Of a DNA stretch of 55,214 bases, positions 7,842 through 16,804 are shown piece after piece (position 1 is the first letter of the stretch; each line of letters starts with the position of its first letter). The position numbers and the translations under genes are program-made. This DNA comes from an uncultured Holophagaceae bacterium (GTDB lineage Bacteria > Acidobacteriota > Holophagae > Holophagales > Holophagaceae). The stretch covers positions 1-55,214 of the forward strand of contig CAIPAY010000019.1 in NCBI GenBank assembly GCA_903863195.1. The letters run 5' to 3'. A model generated the notes under the pieces. The model saw only the letters and a list, made by a program, of their open reading frames with translations. It had not been told where the DNA came from and made no database searches.

Positions 7842-8881
7842 GTGCTGACCAAGTCCCCCGCCGCCGGGTCCGCTACAAAGGGACGCATCCCCGCCGCTTC
7901 GAGGAGAAGTACAAGGAACTCGCGCCGGAAGCGCATGGCGACGAGTTGGACAAGGTCATCGCCCGGGGGCATACGCCGGCGGGGACTCACCGCCCCATCT
8001 GCGTCGCGGAGATCCTCGAGGTGCTGGCCCCGCAGCCTGGCGAGGTGGCCCTGGACGCCACCCTGGGCTACGGCGGCCACACCCGGGAGTTGCTGCCGCG
8101 CCTGCTGCCCGGCGGGCGCCTGTTCGGCGTGGATGTGGATCCCCTGGAACTGCCCCGCACCGAGGCCCGGCTGCGGGAGCTCGGGTTTGGCGAGGATGTG
8201 CTCGCGGTGCGGCGCATGAACTTTGCGGGCCTGCCGCGGCTGCAGGCCGAGTCCGGTGGCTTCGACCTGGTGCTGGCGGACCTGGGTGTGTCCTCCATGC
8301 AGCTCGACAACCCCGCCCGGGGCTTTACCTGGAAGGCCAACGGCCCCCTGGACCTGCGCCTCAACCCCCATCGCGGCCGCTCCGCCGCCGACCTGCTGGC
8401 CTCCCTGGACGAGACCACCCTGGCCGAGCTGCTGGTGGAGAACGCGGACGAGCCCTACGCCGCCGCCATCGCCCGCGAGGTCCAGGGCGGCTCGATCCGC
8501 ACCACCCGGGACCTGGCCGAGCGGGTGCGCGCGGCCCTGCGCCTGGAGGTGCCAAGGGGCGAGGAGGAGACGGAGACCAAGAAGTCCCTCCAGCGCACGT
8601 TCCAGGCGCTGCGCATCGCGGTGAACGACGAGTTCACGGTGCTGGACCAGTTCCTGTCCCTGCTGCCGGGCTGTCTCAAGCCGGGAGGCCGAGTGGCGAT
8701 CCTGACCTTCCACTCCGGCGAGGACCGCCGGGTGAAGAAGGCCTTCCAGCAGGGCCTGCGGGACGGGACCTACGCCGCCGTGGCCCCGGAGCCGATCCGG
8801 GCCTCGGCCGAGGAGCGCCGCTCCAACCCCCGGTCCACCAGCGCGAAGCTGCGCTGGGCGAGGGTCCCGGCACTGGGCTAG
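7838..8881 (+). CDS. rsmH: RsmH-family 16S rRNA (cytosine-N4) methyltransferase
   Basis: The 347-residue protein carries the RsmH/MraW hallmarks: SAM motif ALDATLGYGGHTREL (about 68-82), DLGVSSMQLDNPARGF (about 148-163), GPLDLRLN, RTFQALRIAVNDE (about 253) and FHSGEDRRVKKAF (about 290), where most RsmH proteins have FHSLEDR. RsmH methylates N4 of C1402 in 16S rRNA using SAM. Two points are unusual: a basic N-terminal extension of roughly 45 residues before the usual start of the domain, and a position outside the mraZ-rsmH-ftsL cell-wall cluster. It could be the only RsmH or a diverged paralogue; the window cannot decide. Its start overlaps the hydrolase stop. Confidence 0.85.
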   Translation: MSADQVPRRRVRYKGTHPRRFEEKYKELAPEAHGDELDKVIARGHTPAGTHRPICVAEILEVLAPQPGEVALDATLGYGGHTRELLPRLLPGGRLFGVDVDPLELPRTEARLRELGFGEDVLAVRRMNFAGLPRLQAESGGFDLVLADLGVSSMQLDNPARGFTWKANGPLDLRLNPHRGRSAADLLASLDETTLAELLVENADEPYAAAIAREVQGGSIRTTRDLAERVRAALRLEVPRGEEETETKKSLQRTFQALRIAVNDEFTVLDQFLSLLPGCLKPGGRVAILTFHSGEDRRVKKAFQQGLRDGTYAAVAPEPIRASAEERRSNPRSTSAKLRWARVPALG

Positions 8882-8892
8882 AATGTTCGGCT

Positions 8893-9777
8893 ATGGCCAC
8901 GACGACCTCGATCTCCCGAACCCGCAGCGTCCTCCTCTGGACCGCCGCCGTGCTACTCATGGCCACCGCCCTGATCTACCAGCGCAAGACTGGCCCGACC
9001 TACCCCCTGCGCGGCAAGGCCGCCATCGCCGGAAAGGAAGTGGCCTACAGCCTCGTCCGCAGCCAGGAGACCGTGCGGGAAGCCCGCGTGGCCCTGCCGG
9101 ATGCCGGCGTGCCCGCCACCCTGGTCTGGCGGCACTACCCCACCCAGGAAGCCTGGAGCCGCCAGCCCATGGTCCAGGAGACCAAGAACGGCAAGGCGGA
9201 GGTCGCCGGCTACCTGCCCATCCAGCCCCCGGCGGGCAAGGTGGAGTACAGCGTCGAGGTGGGCCAAGGCTCTGACCTGCTGCGCATCCCCCAGGGCGAC
9301 CCCATCGTGCTGCGCTACAAGGGCCCCGTGCCGCTCACGGTACTGCTGCCCCACATCACCATGATGTTCCTGGCGGTGATGCTGGGCCTCCGCACGGCTC
9401 TCGGCTGCCTCTTCGGCCAGACCGTGCCCCGCCGCCACCTGTGGGTGACCCTGGCCTTCATGACCGTGGGCGGCCTCATCCTGGGCCCCATGGTGCAGAA
9501 GCACGCCTTCGGGGCCTACTGGACCGGCTGGCCCTACGGCTACGACCTCACGGACAACAAGACCCTGCTAATGTGGCTGGCCTGGGTGATCGCGGCCCTG
9601 GCGGCCGGCCCCCGCGTGCATCCCAGGGAGGCCTGGAGCCGCGTGGGCGTGGCCCTGGCCACGGTGGCCATGATCGTGGTCTACGTGATCCCCCACAGCC
9701 TGCGGGGAAGCCAGCTGGACTACAGCAAGGTGAAGGCCGGCGGCTCGGCCCACGAGGCCATCACCACGGGGCGGTAG
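8893..9777 (+). CDS. Multi-pass membrane protein of unknown function
   Basis: A 294-residue protein not assigned to a family. One N-terminal hydrophobic helix (about 13-29, [17 protein letters not shown]) is followed by an exported region of about 120 residues predicted mostly beta ([35 protein letters not shown]). Four further helices lie at about 152-172, 184-202, 225-243 and 252-270. The layout suggests a periplasmic Ig-like insert held by a membrane domain. The start at 8893 has no clear Shine-Dalgarno and lies 11 bp after the methyltransferase stop, so translation may depend on coupling. The next gene, also an integral membrane protein, follows after 6 bp. Confidence 0.8.
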   Translation: MATTTSISRTRSVLLWTAAVLLMATALIYQRKTGPTYPLRGKAAIAGKEVAYSLVRSQETVREARVALPDAGVPATLVWRHYPTQEAWSRQPMVQETKNGKAEVAGYLPIQPPAGKVEYSVEVGQGSDLLRIPQGDPIVLRYKGPVPLTVLLPHITMMFLAVMLGLRTALGCLFGQTVPRRHLWVTLAFMTVGGLILGPMVQKHAFGAYWTGWPYGYDLTDNKTLLMWLAWVIAALAAGPRVHPREAWSRVGVALATVAMIVVYVIPHSLRGSQLDYSKVKAGGSAHEAITTGR

Positions 9778-9783
9778 CACCGC

Positions 9784-11256
9784 ATGGAAATCCCTCGCAG
9801 CAACTTCCGCCCGTCCGGACGCCTCCTATTCCAGCTCGTGGCGTTCCTGACCTTCGTGGGAGCCTGCCTGCGGATCCTCGCCCACGGCTACCTGCCACCC
9901 GACGACGCCCTGCGGCACGCGGCGTTCGCGGTATCGGGACGGAGCTGGGACCAGCTCCTGGTGGGCCGACCCGAGGCGCTGTTCGACCAGAGTCCCGGGT
10001 GGCATGCCTTCTTGCGCCTGCTCCACGCTGTCACCGGCTGGGGTCCCGAGGCTCTGGTCCTGGTCTCCGTGGGCCTCTGCCTGCTGCTTTTCTTCCTGGC
10101 AGGCCTGCTCTGGGTCCGCCACTGGGAGGCCTGGGTACTCACCCTCGCGGCCTTCTTCCTGATGGATGGGAGCCTGATCCAGCGGCTCGCCCTGGGCCGC
10201 CCCTTCGTGGTCACCGCGGCCCTCCTGGTCTGCCTCCTCGGGAGCGTCCGCACTCCGGGCCTGCGGCCCTGGTGGTCCCGCCACCACCTCGGCTGGGTTG
10301 CTGCCTGCGCACTGGCCACCTGGATCCACGGCAGCTGGTACCTCCTGCTCCTGGTTCCGGGCGCAGTGCTGCTGGCCGGCCGCTGGCGCGAGGCGCTCCG
10401 GCTGGGAGCGGCCCTGCTGGCGGGCTGCCTGCTCGGAGCCACCCTGACTGGACACCCCTTCCGCTTTGCCCTCGGCCAGGTGGGGCACCTGTGGGCGGCC
10501 CTGGGCCAGCCCGCCACGCCGAAGGGCCTGGCCATGGAGTTCCTCCCGGGCCTCCAGCCCCTCCTGCCCCTGGTCTTCATGGGCCTGGCGGCCCTCTGGA
10601 ACCGGCAGCAGATCCGCCTTCGGGGCCTGCAGACGGATGCCACCTTCATCCTCGCGGCACTGACCTGGATCGCGGGCTATGCCTGGGTCTGGCGGCTTTA
10701 CCTGGACTGGGCCTTCCCGGCCATGGCGCTCTGGACGACCTGGCAGCTGGACGAGGCCCTCTCGGAAGCCCAGCTGCCCACCTGGGGGCGGGTGCAGCTC
10801 TCGGCCCTGGCGGCCGTTGCCTTCGTGGCGATCACCGGAGTCGACCTCTCGGGGCGCTGGACTCTGGACGGGTCCAGCCAGGGCCTCGCGCCCCTCCGGC
10901 CGGACACGGACGCACTGCTGCCCGAGCCGGGCGGGGTGCTCTATGCCACCTCCATGTATGTCTTCTATGCCACCTTCTTCCACCATCCGCACGGGCAGTG
11001 GCGCTACGTGCTCGGCTACGAGCCGGGCCTGATGAAAGCCGAAGACGCCGCGGTCTACCAGGCCTCATTCGGCCCCCAGGAGCCCTCCCGGGCCCTGGCG
11101 CCCTGGATCAGGCGCATGGGCCCCAAGGACAGGCTCGTCCTGGAAGGCTCCTCGAACCAGCCGCCCCGCATCACCGCCCTCAGCTGGACCTACACCGGGA
11201 TCAACAAGTGGGTGGGGCGGAAGCTGGAGCAGACTCCCGGGAACCCGGCCCGCTGA
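9784..11256 (+). CDS. Multi-pass membrane protein, possible GT-C glycosyltransferase
   Basis: The 490-residue protein has about ten hydrophobic helices. After helix 1 comes the short loop [13 protein letters not shown]; acidic pairs in this first exported loop are the usual metal/dolichol-phosphate site of GT-C glycosyltransferases. The C-terminal 130 residues (from about 360) are soluble and would be periplasmic, also a GT-C trait. No precise family was recognised. Downstream lies a UDP-glucuronate decarboxylase, a nucleotide-sugar enzyme, supporting a role in glycan assembly; both the GT-C call and this link are inference. The ATG at 9784 follows the previous stop by 6 bp. Confidence 0.75.
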   Translation: MEIPRSNFRPSGRLLFQLVAFLTFVGACLRILAHGYLPPDDALRHAAFAVSGRSWDQLLVGRPEALFDQSPGWHAFLRLLHAVTGWGPEALVLVSVGLCLLLFFLAGLLWVRHWEAWVLTLAAFFLMDGSLIQRLALGRPFVVTAALLVCLLGSVRTPGLRPWWSRHHLGWVAACALATWIHGSWYLLLLVPGAVLLAGRWREALRLGAALLAGCLLGATLTGHPFRFALGQVGHLWAALGQPATPKGLAMEFLPGLQPLLPLVFMGLAALWNRQQIRLRGLQTDATFILAALTWIAGYAWVWRLYLDWAFPAMALWTTWQLDEALSEAQLPTWGRVQLSALAAVAFVAITGVDLSGRWTLDGSSQGLAPLRPDTDALLPEPGGVLYATSMYVFYATFFHHPHGQWRYVLGYEPGLMKAEDAAVYQASFGPQEPSRALAPWIRRMGPKDRLVLEGSSNQPPRITALSWTYTGINKWVGRKLEQTPGNPAR

Positions 11257-11357
11257 GGCCGACTCACCCGTCCGGCGGCCCAGGGGGGATACCCCTTGAA
11301 CGCGGGGAGGGGCGCGGGGATGCTCGAGGGAGTGTGCCGACATTCCGGGAGGGCCTC

Positions 11358-12293
11358 ATGAAGCAGCGTGTCCTGGTCACAGGTGGGGTCGGCTTTCTGG
11401 GTTCGCACCTCTGCGAAGCCCTGCTGGCCATGGGCCACGAGGTGCTCTGCGTGGACAACTTCTTCACGGGGAGCCGGGACAACGTCCTGCACCTGCTGGA
11501 GAACCCCTACTTCGAACTCATCCGGCACGACGTCACCGTGCCGCTCCAAGTGGAGGTGGACCAGATCTACAACCTGGCCTGCCCCGCCTCGCCCATCCAC
11601 TACCAGCGGGATCCCGTGCAGACCATCCGGACCTGTGTGCACGGGGCCATCAACATGCTGGACCTCGCCCGGCACACCCAGGCCCGCATCCTCCAGGCCA
11701 GCACCTCCGAGGTCTACGGAGACCCGCAGGTCCACCCCCAGCAGGAGGGCTACTGGGGCCATGCAAACCCCATCGGCCTCCGGAGCTGCTACGACGAAGG
11801 CAAGCGGTGCGCGGAGAGCCTCTTCTTCAACTACCAGCGGCAGTATGGCGTGCCAATCCGCGTGGCCCGGATCTTCAACACCTACGGGCCGCGCATGCAC
11901 CCCAGCGATGGCCGGGTGGTGAGCAACTTCATCGTTCAGGCCCTCAAGCATGAGGACATCGCCATATACGGCGCGGGCACCCAGACCCGCTCGTTCTGCT
12001 ACGTGGACGACATGATCCGGGGGCTCACCGGGCTCATGAACCAGGAGGCGGACGCGGGTCCAGTCAACCTGGGGCGCCCCACGGAGAACACCATGCTGGA
12101 ACTGGCCTCCCTGGTCATCCGCCTCTCGGGCAGCCGCTCGCGGCTCGTGCACCTGCCCCTGCCCGAGGACGATCCGGGCCAGCGCTGCCCCGACATCACG
12201 CGCGCCAAGGCCCTCCTGGACTGGAGCCCCGAGGTCACCCTGGAGGAGGGCCTCGAGAAGACCATCGCCTACTTCCGGGCCCTCATCAGGTAG
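11358..12293 (+). CDS. UDP-glucuronate decarboxylase (UDP-xylose synthase)
   Basis: A 311-residue extended short-chain dehydrogenase. The NAD-binding motif is GGVGFLGSH (9-17). Catalytic residues are in STSEVYGDP and the tyrosine-lysine pair in [14 protein letters not shown] is characteristic of UXS enzymes rather than of GalE or RmlB. Other UXS-like strings are [16 protein letters not shown] and [20 protein letters not shown]. The enzyme converts UDP-glucuronate to UDP-xylose in the cytoplasm with bound NAD+. The length matches the family. GGGAGGG at 11347-11353 supports the ATG at 11358. It lies 101 bp after the putative GT-C membrane protein and may supply UDP-xylose for a surface glycan. 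Confidence 0.92.
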   Translation: MKQRVLVTGGVGFLGSHLCEALLAMGHEVLCVDNFFTGSRDNVLHLLENPYFELIRHDVTVPLQVEVDQIYNLACPASPIHYQRDPVQTIRTCVHGAINMLDLARHTQARILQASTSEVYGDPQVHPQQEGYWGHANPIGLRSCYDEGKRCAESLFFNYQRQYGVPIRVARIFNTYGPRMHPSDGRVVSNFIVQALKHEDIAIYGAGTQTRSFCYVDDMIRGLTGLMNQEADAGPVNLGRPTENTMLELASLVIRLSGSRSRLVHLPLPEDDPGQRCPDITRAKALLDWSPEVTLEEGLEKTIAYFRALIR

Positions 12294-12303
12294 GCCCGAG
12301 GCC

Positions 12304-13836
12304 CTACTTGCCGGGGCTGGCCGCGAGCCGGCCCAGCTCCAGCGCGAAGCGCAGCTGCTGCAGCATCCCCTCCAGGTTCCAGGCGGGGTCATAGCGGTCC
12401 GTGGGCCGGTGGTAGCGGGTCAGGAAGGCCGCGGCCTTGGCCTGAGCGGCGACCTTGTCGCCCAGGTAGTCCCAGCCGCCATCCAGGGAGAAGCCCGGGG
12501 ACAGCGCGGGCACGCCGGCCTTGGCGAAGGGGAAGTGGTCTGAGCGGAAGCAGAGTCCCGCGGGATCAGCCTTGGGCGGCGTGAGCACGAGCCCGGTGGC
12601 TGCAGCGGCCCGGACACACAGCTTCAGGAGCGCAGGCTCGGAGGAGCCCAGCAGCCCGATGTCCCGGGTGGGCCCCACCACGTTGAGGCTCTCCAGGTTG
12701 ATCACCAGCCGGGTGCGGGCCAGGGGCCAGAGGGGCGCCTCCACATAGGCCGCCGAGCCCAGCAGGCCCTGCTCTTCCGCGCAGGGGAAGAAGAACAGCA
12801 CGCTGCGTGCCGGCGGTTTCAAAGCCAGGACCTTGGCGATCGCCAGCACCCCCGCGCAGCCGGTGGCATTGTCCACGGCCCCGGAGTAGATGGCCCCGTC
12901 ACCCCCCTTGCCGAAGTGGTCCCAGTGGGCGGAGAAGATCACCAGCTCCCGGGCTCGCTGCGGATCCCGCCCGCGCAGGAGGCCCGCGACGTTCCACTGG
13001 TCCAGGGTGCGAACGGTGGAGCGCACGGTGCCCCGGGCACGGAGGTCCAGCGAGACCGGCTGGAAGGCCAGCGCGTCCGCCCCGGCAATGAGAGCCGGGA
13101 GCTCCTGGCCGGCCAGGGCGAAGAGGCGCCGGGCCGCGGCTTCCGTGAGCCAGCCCTGCACCGCGCCGGGCTGGCCTGAGCCCGCGCGCTGGAATCGCTC
13201 CTGGGACCAGCTGTTCCGCACCACCGGCCAGCCGTAGCCCGCCGAAGCGTCCGTGTGGATCAGCAGCGCCCCCGCGGCGCCCCGGCGGCGGGCCTCCTCG
13301 AACTTGTAGGTCCAGCGCCCCTCGTAGTTCTCCGCCTCGCAGCAGAGCGGCAGAGGCGGGCCGTTCTTCCGGTCGCCCACCAGCATCACCAGGATGCGGC
13401 CCCGCACGTCCAGGCCCTTGTAGTCGTCCCGGTGGCCATCGGCGATGCCGTGGCCCACGAAGACCAGCGGCGCGTCCACCGCCAGCTGCGCCTCGGGAGC
13501 CGCCGCGCCCAGGGCGAGCTCCTCACCCAGAGCTGGTGTCAGCACGCCCCGCGGGCCCTCGAAGCGGAGGCTGCTGGCCGCCGGGTCCAGACGCAGGCCC
13601 GCGAGCGCGACCTTCTGCCGATAGCTATCGCCGTTGGCGGGCGCCAGGCCCAGCGCCTGCAGCTGGGTCTCCAGGTAGCGCACAGCCAGCTCGCCGCCCC
13701 GCTGCCCGGTGCCGCGGCCCTCGAGGACATCGTCCGCGAGGAAGGCCAGATGGGCCCGCACGGCCCGCTCGTCCAGGCGCGAGGCCTGGGCCTCCAGGGT
13801 AAGACAGGCAAGCAGGGCGAGCAGGATGGGTTTCAA
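12304..13836 (-). CDS. Secreted M28-family metallopeptidase
   Basis: A 510-residue protein starting at TTG 13836 (MKPILL), with GGAGG five bases upstream; an N-terminal signal peptide ends near LEAQA. Zinc-ligand motifs of clan MH peptidases appear in order: SAHWDHFG (about 302), GAVDNATG, FFPCAEEQGLLGS, NLES and the late His of TRYHRPTDRYD. The position normally Asp in N(L/M)D is Glu here (NLES), a modest deviation. A PA-like insert (about 120-240) precedes the catalytic region. The role is periplasmic or extracellular aminopeptidase activity. The stop is 10 bp from the convergent UDP-glucuronate decarboxylase gene. Confidence 0.9.
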   Translation of the reverse strand: MKPILLALLACLTLEAQASRLDERAVRAHLAFLADDVLEGRGTGQRGGELAVRYLETQLQALGLAPANGDSYRQKVALAGLRLDPAASSLRFEGPRGVLTPALGEELALGAAAPEAQLAVDAPLVFVGHGIADGHRDDYKGLDVRGRILVMLVGDRKNGPPLPLCCEAENYEGRWTYKFEEARRRGAAGALLIHTDASAGYGWPVVRNSWSQERFQRAGSGQPGAVQGWLTEAAARRLFALAGQELPALIAGADALAFQPVSLDLRARGTVRSTVRTLDQWNVAGLLRGRDPQRARELVIFSAHWDHFGKGGDGAIYSGAVDNATGCAGVLAIAKVLALKPPARSVLFFFPCAEEQGLLGSAAYVEAPLWPLARTRLVINLESLNVVGPTRDIGLLGSSEPALLKLCVRAAAATGLVLTPPKADPAGLCFRSDHFPFAKAGVPALSPGFSLDGGWDYLGDKVAAQAKAAAFLTRYHRPTDRYDPAWNLEGMLQQLRFALELGRLAASPGK

Positions 13837-13874
13837 GGCGGCCTCCCAGGGTCCACCTTAGCCGTTCCAGCCCC

Positions 13875-14633
13875 TTAGAGGTTTTCCTTGAAGAAGTCCT
13901 GCAGGTGCCGCCAGCTGCGGCGATGGGCCATCTCGTTGTAGGCCGCGCCCTTGCTGTTGTCGTTGCCGGCTTCCTTCTGGGTGAAGGCATGGACGGCCCC
14001 GGCGTAGGCGATGAAGACATAGTCCGCCTTGGCCTTCCGCATCTCGTCCTGGAAGGCCGCCACCTCGGCGGCGGGCTCGAAGGGATCATCGGCGCCGTGG
14101 CAGACCAGCACCTTCGCCGTGATGGGCCCCGGCACGTAGCCCGCGGGCACGTCCAGGCCGCCATGCAGGGAGACCACGGCCTTCACGGGCAGGCCCGCCC
14201 GGGCGGCCTCGAGGGCGCCGGTGCCGCCGAAGCAGTAGCCGATCACCGCCACCCGGGAGCCGTCCACATCCTTCTGCGCCTTCAGGGCGGCAATGGCCGC
14301 GGCCACCCGGCGCCGGTAGAGGGCCCGGTCGCCCTTGTAGGTGCCGGCCAGCTTGCCGGCCTCACCCCCGGACTTGGGACGAATCCCCTCACCATAGATG
14401 TCCGCCGCGAGGGCCACATAGCCCAGCTTGGCCAAGTCCTCGGAGACCCTGCGCTCGTGATCCGAGAGGCCCATCCACTGGTGGACCACGACCACACCCG
14501 GCCCCTTGCCCTTGGTCTCGGCAGGCCGGGCCAGGTAGCCCGCCAGTTTGGTGGGACCGTCCTGGTAGGCCAGCGGTTCCCCGGCGAAGGCGGGCAGGAC
14601 AGCAAGGGAAAGGGCAAGGGCAGTGCGGCGCAT
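13875..14633 (-). CDS. Secreted dienelactone hydrolase family protein
   Basis: A 252-residue protein with signal peptide (MRRTALALSLAVLPAFAGE). The DLH fold is marked by VVVHQWMGLSDHERR, a Cys nucleophile in GYCFGG, Asp in HGADDPF and His in AVHAFT, giving a Cys-Asp-His triad. Classic dienelactone hydrolases are cytoplasmic; exported homologues are common and their substrates are mostly undefined, so hydrolysis of an ester or lactone is as far as I go. GGAG precedes the ATG at 14633. It is co-directional with the M28 peptidase downstream, 38 bp away. Confidence 0.88.
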   Translation of the reverse strand: MRRTALALSLAVLPAFAGEPLAYQDGPTKLAGYLARPAETKGKGPGVVVVHQWMGLSDHERRVSEDLAKLGYVALAADIYGEGIRPKSGGEAGKLAGTYKGDRALYRRRVAAAIAALKAQKDVDGSRVAVIGYCFGGTGALEAARAGLPVKAVVSLHGGLDVPAGYVPGPITAKVLVCHGADDPFEPAAEVAAFQDEMRKAKADYVFIAYAGAVHAFTQKEAGNDNSKGAAYNEMAHRRSWRHLQDFFKENL

Positions 14634-14717
14634 GGGATCTCCGGCGGTGCAACGCCGATCTTATTCCTGTCATGACCTGAATTCCAGGGGGGACATGTAT
14701 TCACGAGCAAAGCTGAA

Positions 14718-14787
14718 CCACCAAGACACCAAGGCACCAAGAAAAGCCGGCTTCCTTTTTCTTTCTTGGTGGGTGGTGCCTTGGTGG
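14718..14787. repeat. Palindromic CACCAAG intergenic element
   Basis: The left arm 14718-14744 (CCACCAAGACACCAAGGCAC, then CAAGAAA) and right arm 14762-14787 (its near reverse complement) form a long imperfect hairpin around an AGCCGGCTTCC centre. The arms are built from repeated ACCAAGRC-type units. It sits in the 190-bp gap between dut and the dienelactone hydrolase gene and would be transcribed as a hairpin. The rest of the gap shows nothing recognisable. Confidence 0.8.
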
Positions 14788-14823
14788 CAATCGTATTCTC
14801 TTTGGATACCTGGCAGCCGGACC

Positions 14824-15279
14824 TCAGCGCCCGGTGCTGCCGTAGCCGCCGCTGCCGCGCTCGGTGTCGCCCAGGGCTTCGACGCTGGGCTCGGGGATCC
14901 AGGTCCAACTGGCCACGGGGGCCACCAGCAGCTGGGCGATGCGCTCGCCGCGGCGCAGCTCGAAGGGCTGGTCACCGTGGTTGACGAGCAGCACCTGCAC
15001 CTCGCCGCGGTAGTCGGCGTCAATGGTGCCGGGCGCGTTGAGCACCGTCAGGCCGTGCTTCAGCGCCAGCCCCGAGCGGGGCCGCACCTGGGCCTCGAAG
15101 CCCGGCGGGATGGCCAGCACAAGCCCCGTGGGCACCAGCCGCCGCGCGCCAGGATCAAGCGCCCAGACCTCGCCCTCGGGCAGCGCCGCCCGCAGGTCCA
15201 TGCCCGCCGCGTGGGCCGTGGCCGCCGAGGGCAGGTCGAGGCCGAGGCCGTGGGGGAGCTGATGGACCGGGATGCGCAT
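14824..15279 (-). CDS. dut: dUTP diphosphatase
   Basis: A 151-residue trimeric dUTPase with all five family motifs in order: [28 protein letters not shown] (catalytic Asp), [10 protein letters not shown] and [10 protein letters not shown] at the C-terminus. It hydrolyses dUTP to dUMP and pyrophosphate, keeping uracil out of DNA and feeding dTMP synthesis. The ATG at 15279 (MRIPVHQL) gives the usual length; an in-frame GTG at 15294 would add five residues. Neither has a strong Shine-Dalgarno. The gene is flanked on both sides by intergenic repeats and seems to be a single transcription unit. Confidence 0.95.
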   Translation of the reverse strand: MRIPVHQLPHGLGLDLPSAATAHAAGMDLRAALPEGEVWALDPGARRLVPTGLVLAIPPGFEAQVRPRSGLALKHGLTVLNAPGTIDADYRGEVQVLLVNHGDQPFELRRGERIAQLLVAPVASWTWIPEPSVEALGDTERGSGGYGSTGR

Positions 15280-15584
15280 GAGAAAAGCATCCACGCAACT
15301 GCGCGGTGGGGTCTACGGGAAAGAAGGATGAACGCGGAGGACAGCCGAGGCGCGGAGGAGCGCGGAGAAAGAAGTATCCCCTTCATCCCCTTCATCCCTG
15401 TTTCTTCTGCTTTTCAACCCGCACGAAACAGTGAGAACTACCCCTACCTGCGGCACAACTTCGGCCCTGTGCATTACCCAAGCGATTGGAACACCAAGGG
15501 GAAAGAGTCAAGGAACAGGGATGAAGGGGATAACGGCAAAGATTCCGTTGCCACCGGATACATACCGGATTGAAACCCCGGCTT
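15280..15584. repeat. Intergenic repeat cluster between rlmN and dut
   Basis: No gene is seen in these 305 bp. At 15330-15371 is a purine-rich direct-repeat tract built on GCGGAG (GAACGCGGAGGACAGCC, GAGGCGCGGAGGAGCGCGGAG). At 15375-15403 is TATCCCCTTCATC with a second CCCTTCATC copy, and 15514-15532 (AACAGGGATGAAGGGGATA) is its exact reverse complement apart from the extra 9-mer. The inverted pair encloses about 110 bp of lower-GC sequence. These resemble the short intergenic repeats found in many large GC-rich genomes. Confidence 0.7.
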
Positions 15585-16703
15585 CTATTCCCGTTCCTGC
15601 CTGGCCTCGTTGACCTTGCGCCCCACGCCGGCCGCCTTCACCAGCTGCCCGCAGGCGCCCTGGATGTCGCGACCGCGGCTGCGGCGGACGGTGACGAAGC
15701 AGCCCCGGGCCTTGAGCCACCCGGCGAACTGCTGGACGCGGGTCTCGTCCGGAGCGCGGAGGGCGCTGGCGCTGTGCTCGTTGAGGGGGATCAGGTTCAG
15801 GTTGTGCGCCGAGCGCAGCTCCCCAAGCCAGTCCGCCAGGCGCGCGGCATCGTCTTCGGTGTCGTTCTCCCCCGCGATGAGCACGTACTCGAAGGTGAAC
15901 TTCTCGCCGCGGCGGGGTCCCCAGGCATCCAGGGCCTGGCGCAGACGGGCCAGGTTCCACACGCGGTTCACGGGCATGGTGCGGCTGCGGGCCTCGTCCG
16001 TGGTGGCGTTGAGGCTGAGAGCCAGCAGCGGGCGCGGCTCCAGGGTCGCCAGCTTCTCGATGCCGCTCACGAGCCCCGAGGTGCTCACGGTGATGCGGCC
16101 CTTGCCCAGGCCCAGGCCCGCGGGATGGCAGAGCAGGCGGATGGCCCGGTGCAGGTGCTCCAGGTTGTGGAGGGGCTCGCCCATGCCCATGAACACCAGC
16201 GTCAGCTCATGGCCCCGCGTGGGCCCCAGCGCCGCCATCATGGCCAGCACCTGGCCCAGGATCTCGCCCGGCTGGAGGTTGCGCAGGATGCCCATGCTGC
16301 CCGTGGCGCAGAAGGTGCAGCCCATGGCGCAGCCCACCTGGCTGGAGACGCAGTAGGTCACCCGGGGATTGCGCACCCGGCGCGGCATGTGGACGGCCTC
16401 GATGCGCTTCCCGTCCGCCAGCTCCAGGGCCAGCTTGGTGGCGCCGTCCTCGGAGGGCTGGCGCTCCACGATGCCCGGCAGCGCGAGGTCCGCAACCGCT
16501 TCAAGCCAGCGGCGGATGGCAGGGCCGAGCACCGGCGCCCCCGCCTCCCAGTTCCAGGGCCGGTGCAGGCGGCGGAAGGTCTCCAGGGCGCTGCCGGGGC
16601 AGCCCAGGGCCTCGAGCTCCTCCGGGAATAGCGACCAGGCCGAGGGCAACCCCTCCCGCTCAGGGGCGGGACGATCCCAGGGCATGAGTGAGGGTGCAGC
16701 CAT
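15585..16703 (-). CDS. rlmN: 23S rRNA (adenine2503-C2)-methyltransferase RlmN
   Basis: A 372-residue radical-SAM enzyme. The 4Fe-4S/SAM motif is CAMGCTFC (CxxxCxxC), followed by MGMGEPLHN, TVSTSGLVSGI and SLNATTDEARS. The methyl-relay cysteine near the C-terminus is in RGRDIQGACGQL and the other catalytic Cys in SSQVGCAMG's neighbourhood, as in RlmN/Cfr proteins. It methylates C2 of A2503 in 23S rRNA and A37 of some tRNAs. Length matches RlmN, and the N-terminal HTH-like region and DGKRIEAVHMPR are typical. Start ATG 16703 has no strong Shine-Dalgarno; an ATG at 16685 is possible. It is divergent from the M1-like peptidase gene. Confidence 0.93.
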   Translation of the reverse strand: MAAPSLMPWDRPAPEREGLPSAWSLFPEELEALGCPGSALETFRRLHRPWNWEAGAPVLGPAIRRWLEAVADLALPGIVERQPSEDGATKLALELADGKRIEAVHMPRRVRNPRVTYCVSSQVGCAMGCTFCATGSMGILRNLQPGEILGQVLAMMAALGPTRGHELTLVFMGMGEPLHNLEHLHRAIRLLCHPAGLGLGKGRITVSTSGLVSGIEKLATLEPRPLLALSLNATTDEARSRTMPVNRVWNLARLRQALDAWGPRRGEKFTFEYVLIAGENDTEDDAARLADWLGELRSAHNLNLIPLNEHSASALRAPDETRVQQFAGWLKARGCFVTVRRSRGRDIQGACGQLVKAAGVGRKVNEARQERE

Positions 16704-16804
16704 GGCCTAAGTGTAGAGTCCAGAATTTCGGGTGTGTCATCGAGACCCAAGGTGTTTGTAATCTGGAGGCTTGCCTCATCACAGGCCATTCCCCGGAGCT
16801 TCGC

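Noticed and set aside
9441..11357. N-terminal part of a frame continuous with the UDP-glucuronate decarboxylase
   Set aside because: Out-of-frame shadow of the two membrane-protein genes. The real enzyme starts at 11358 with GGGAGGG upstream and has standard length.
12286..12308. Terminator between the decarboxylase and M28 genes
   Set aside because: GTAGG...CCTAC gives only five paired bases and no T-run.
14623..15573. 316-codon plus-strand frame across dut
   Set aside because: Antisense to dut and through repeat DNA; no domain and no RBS.
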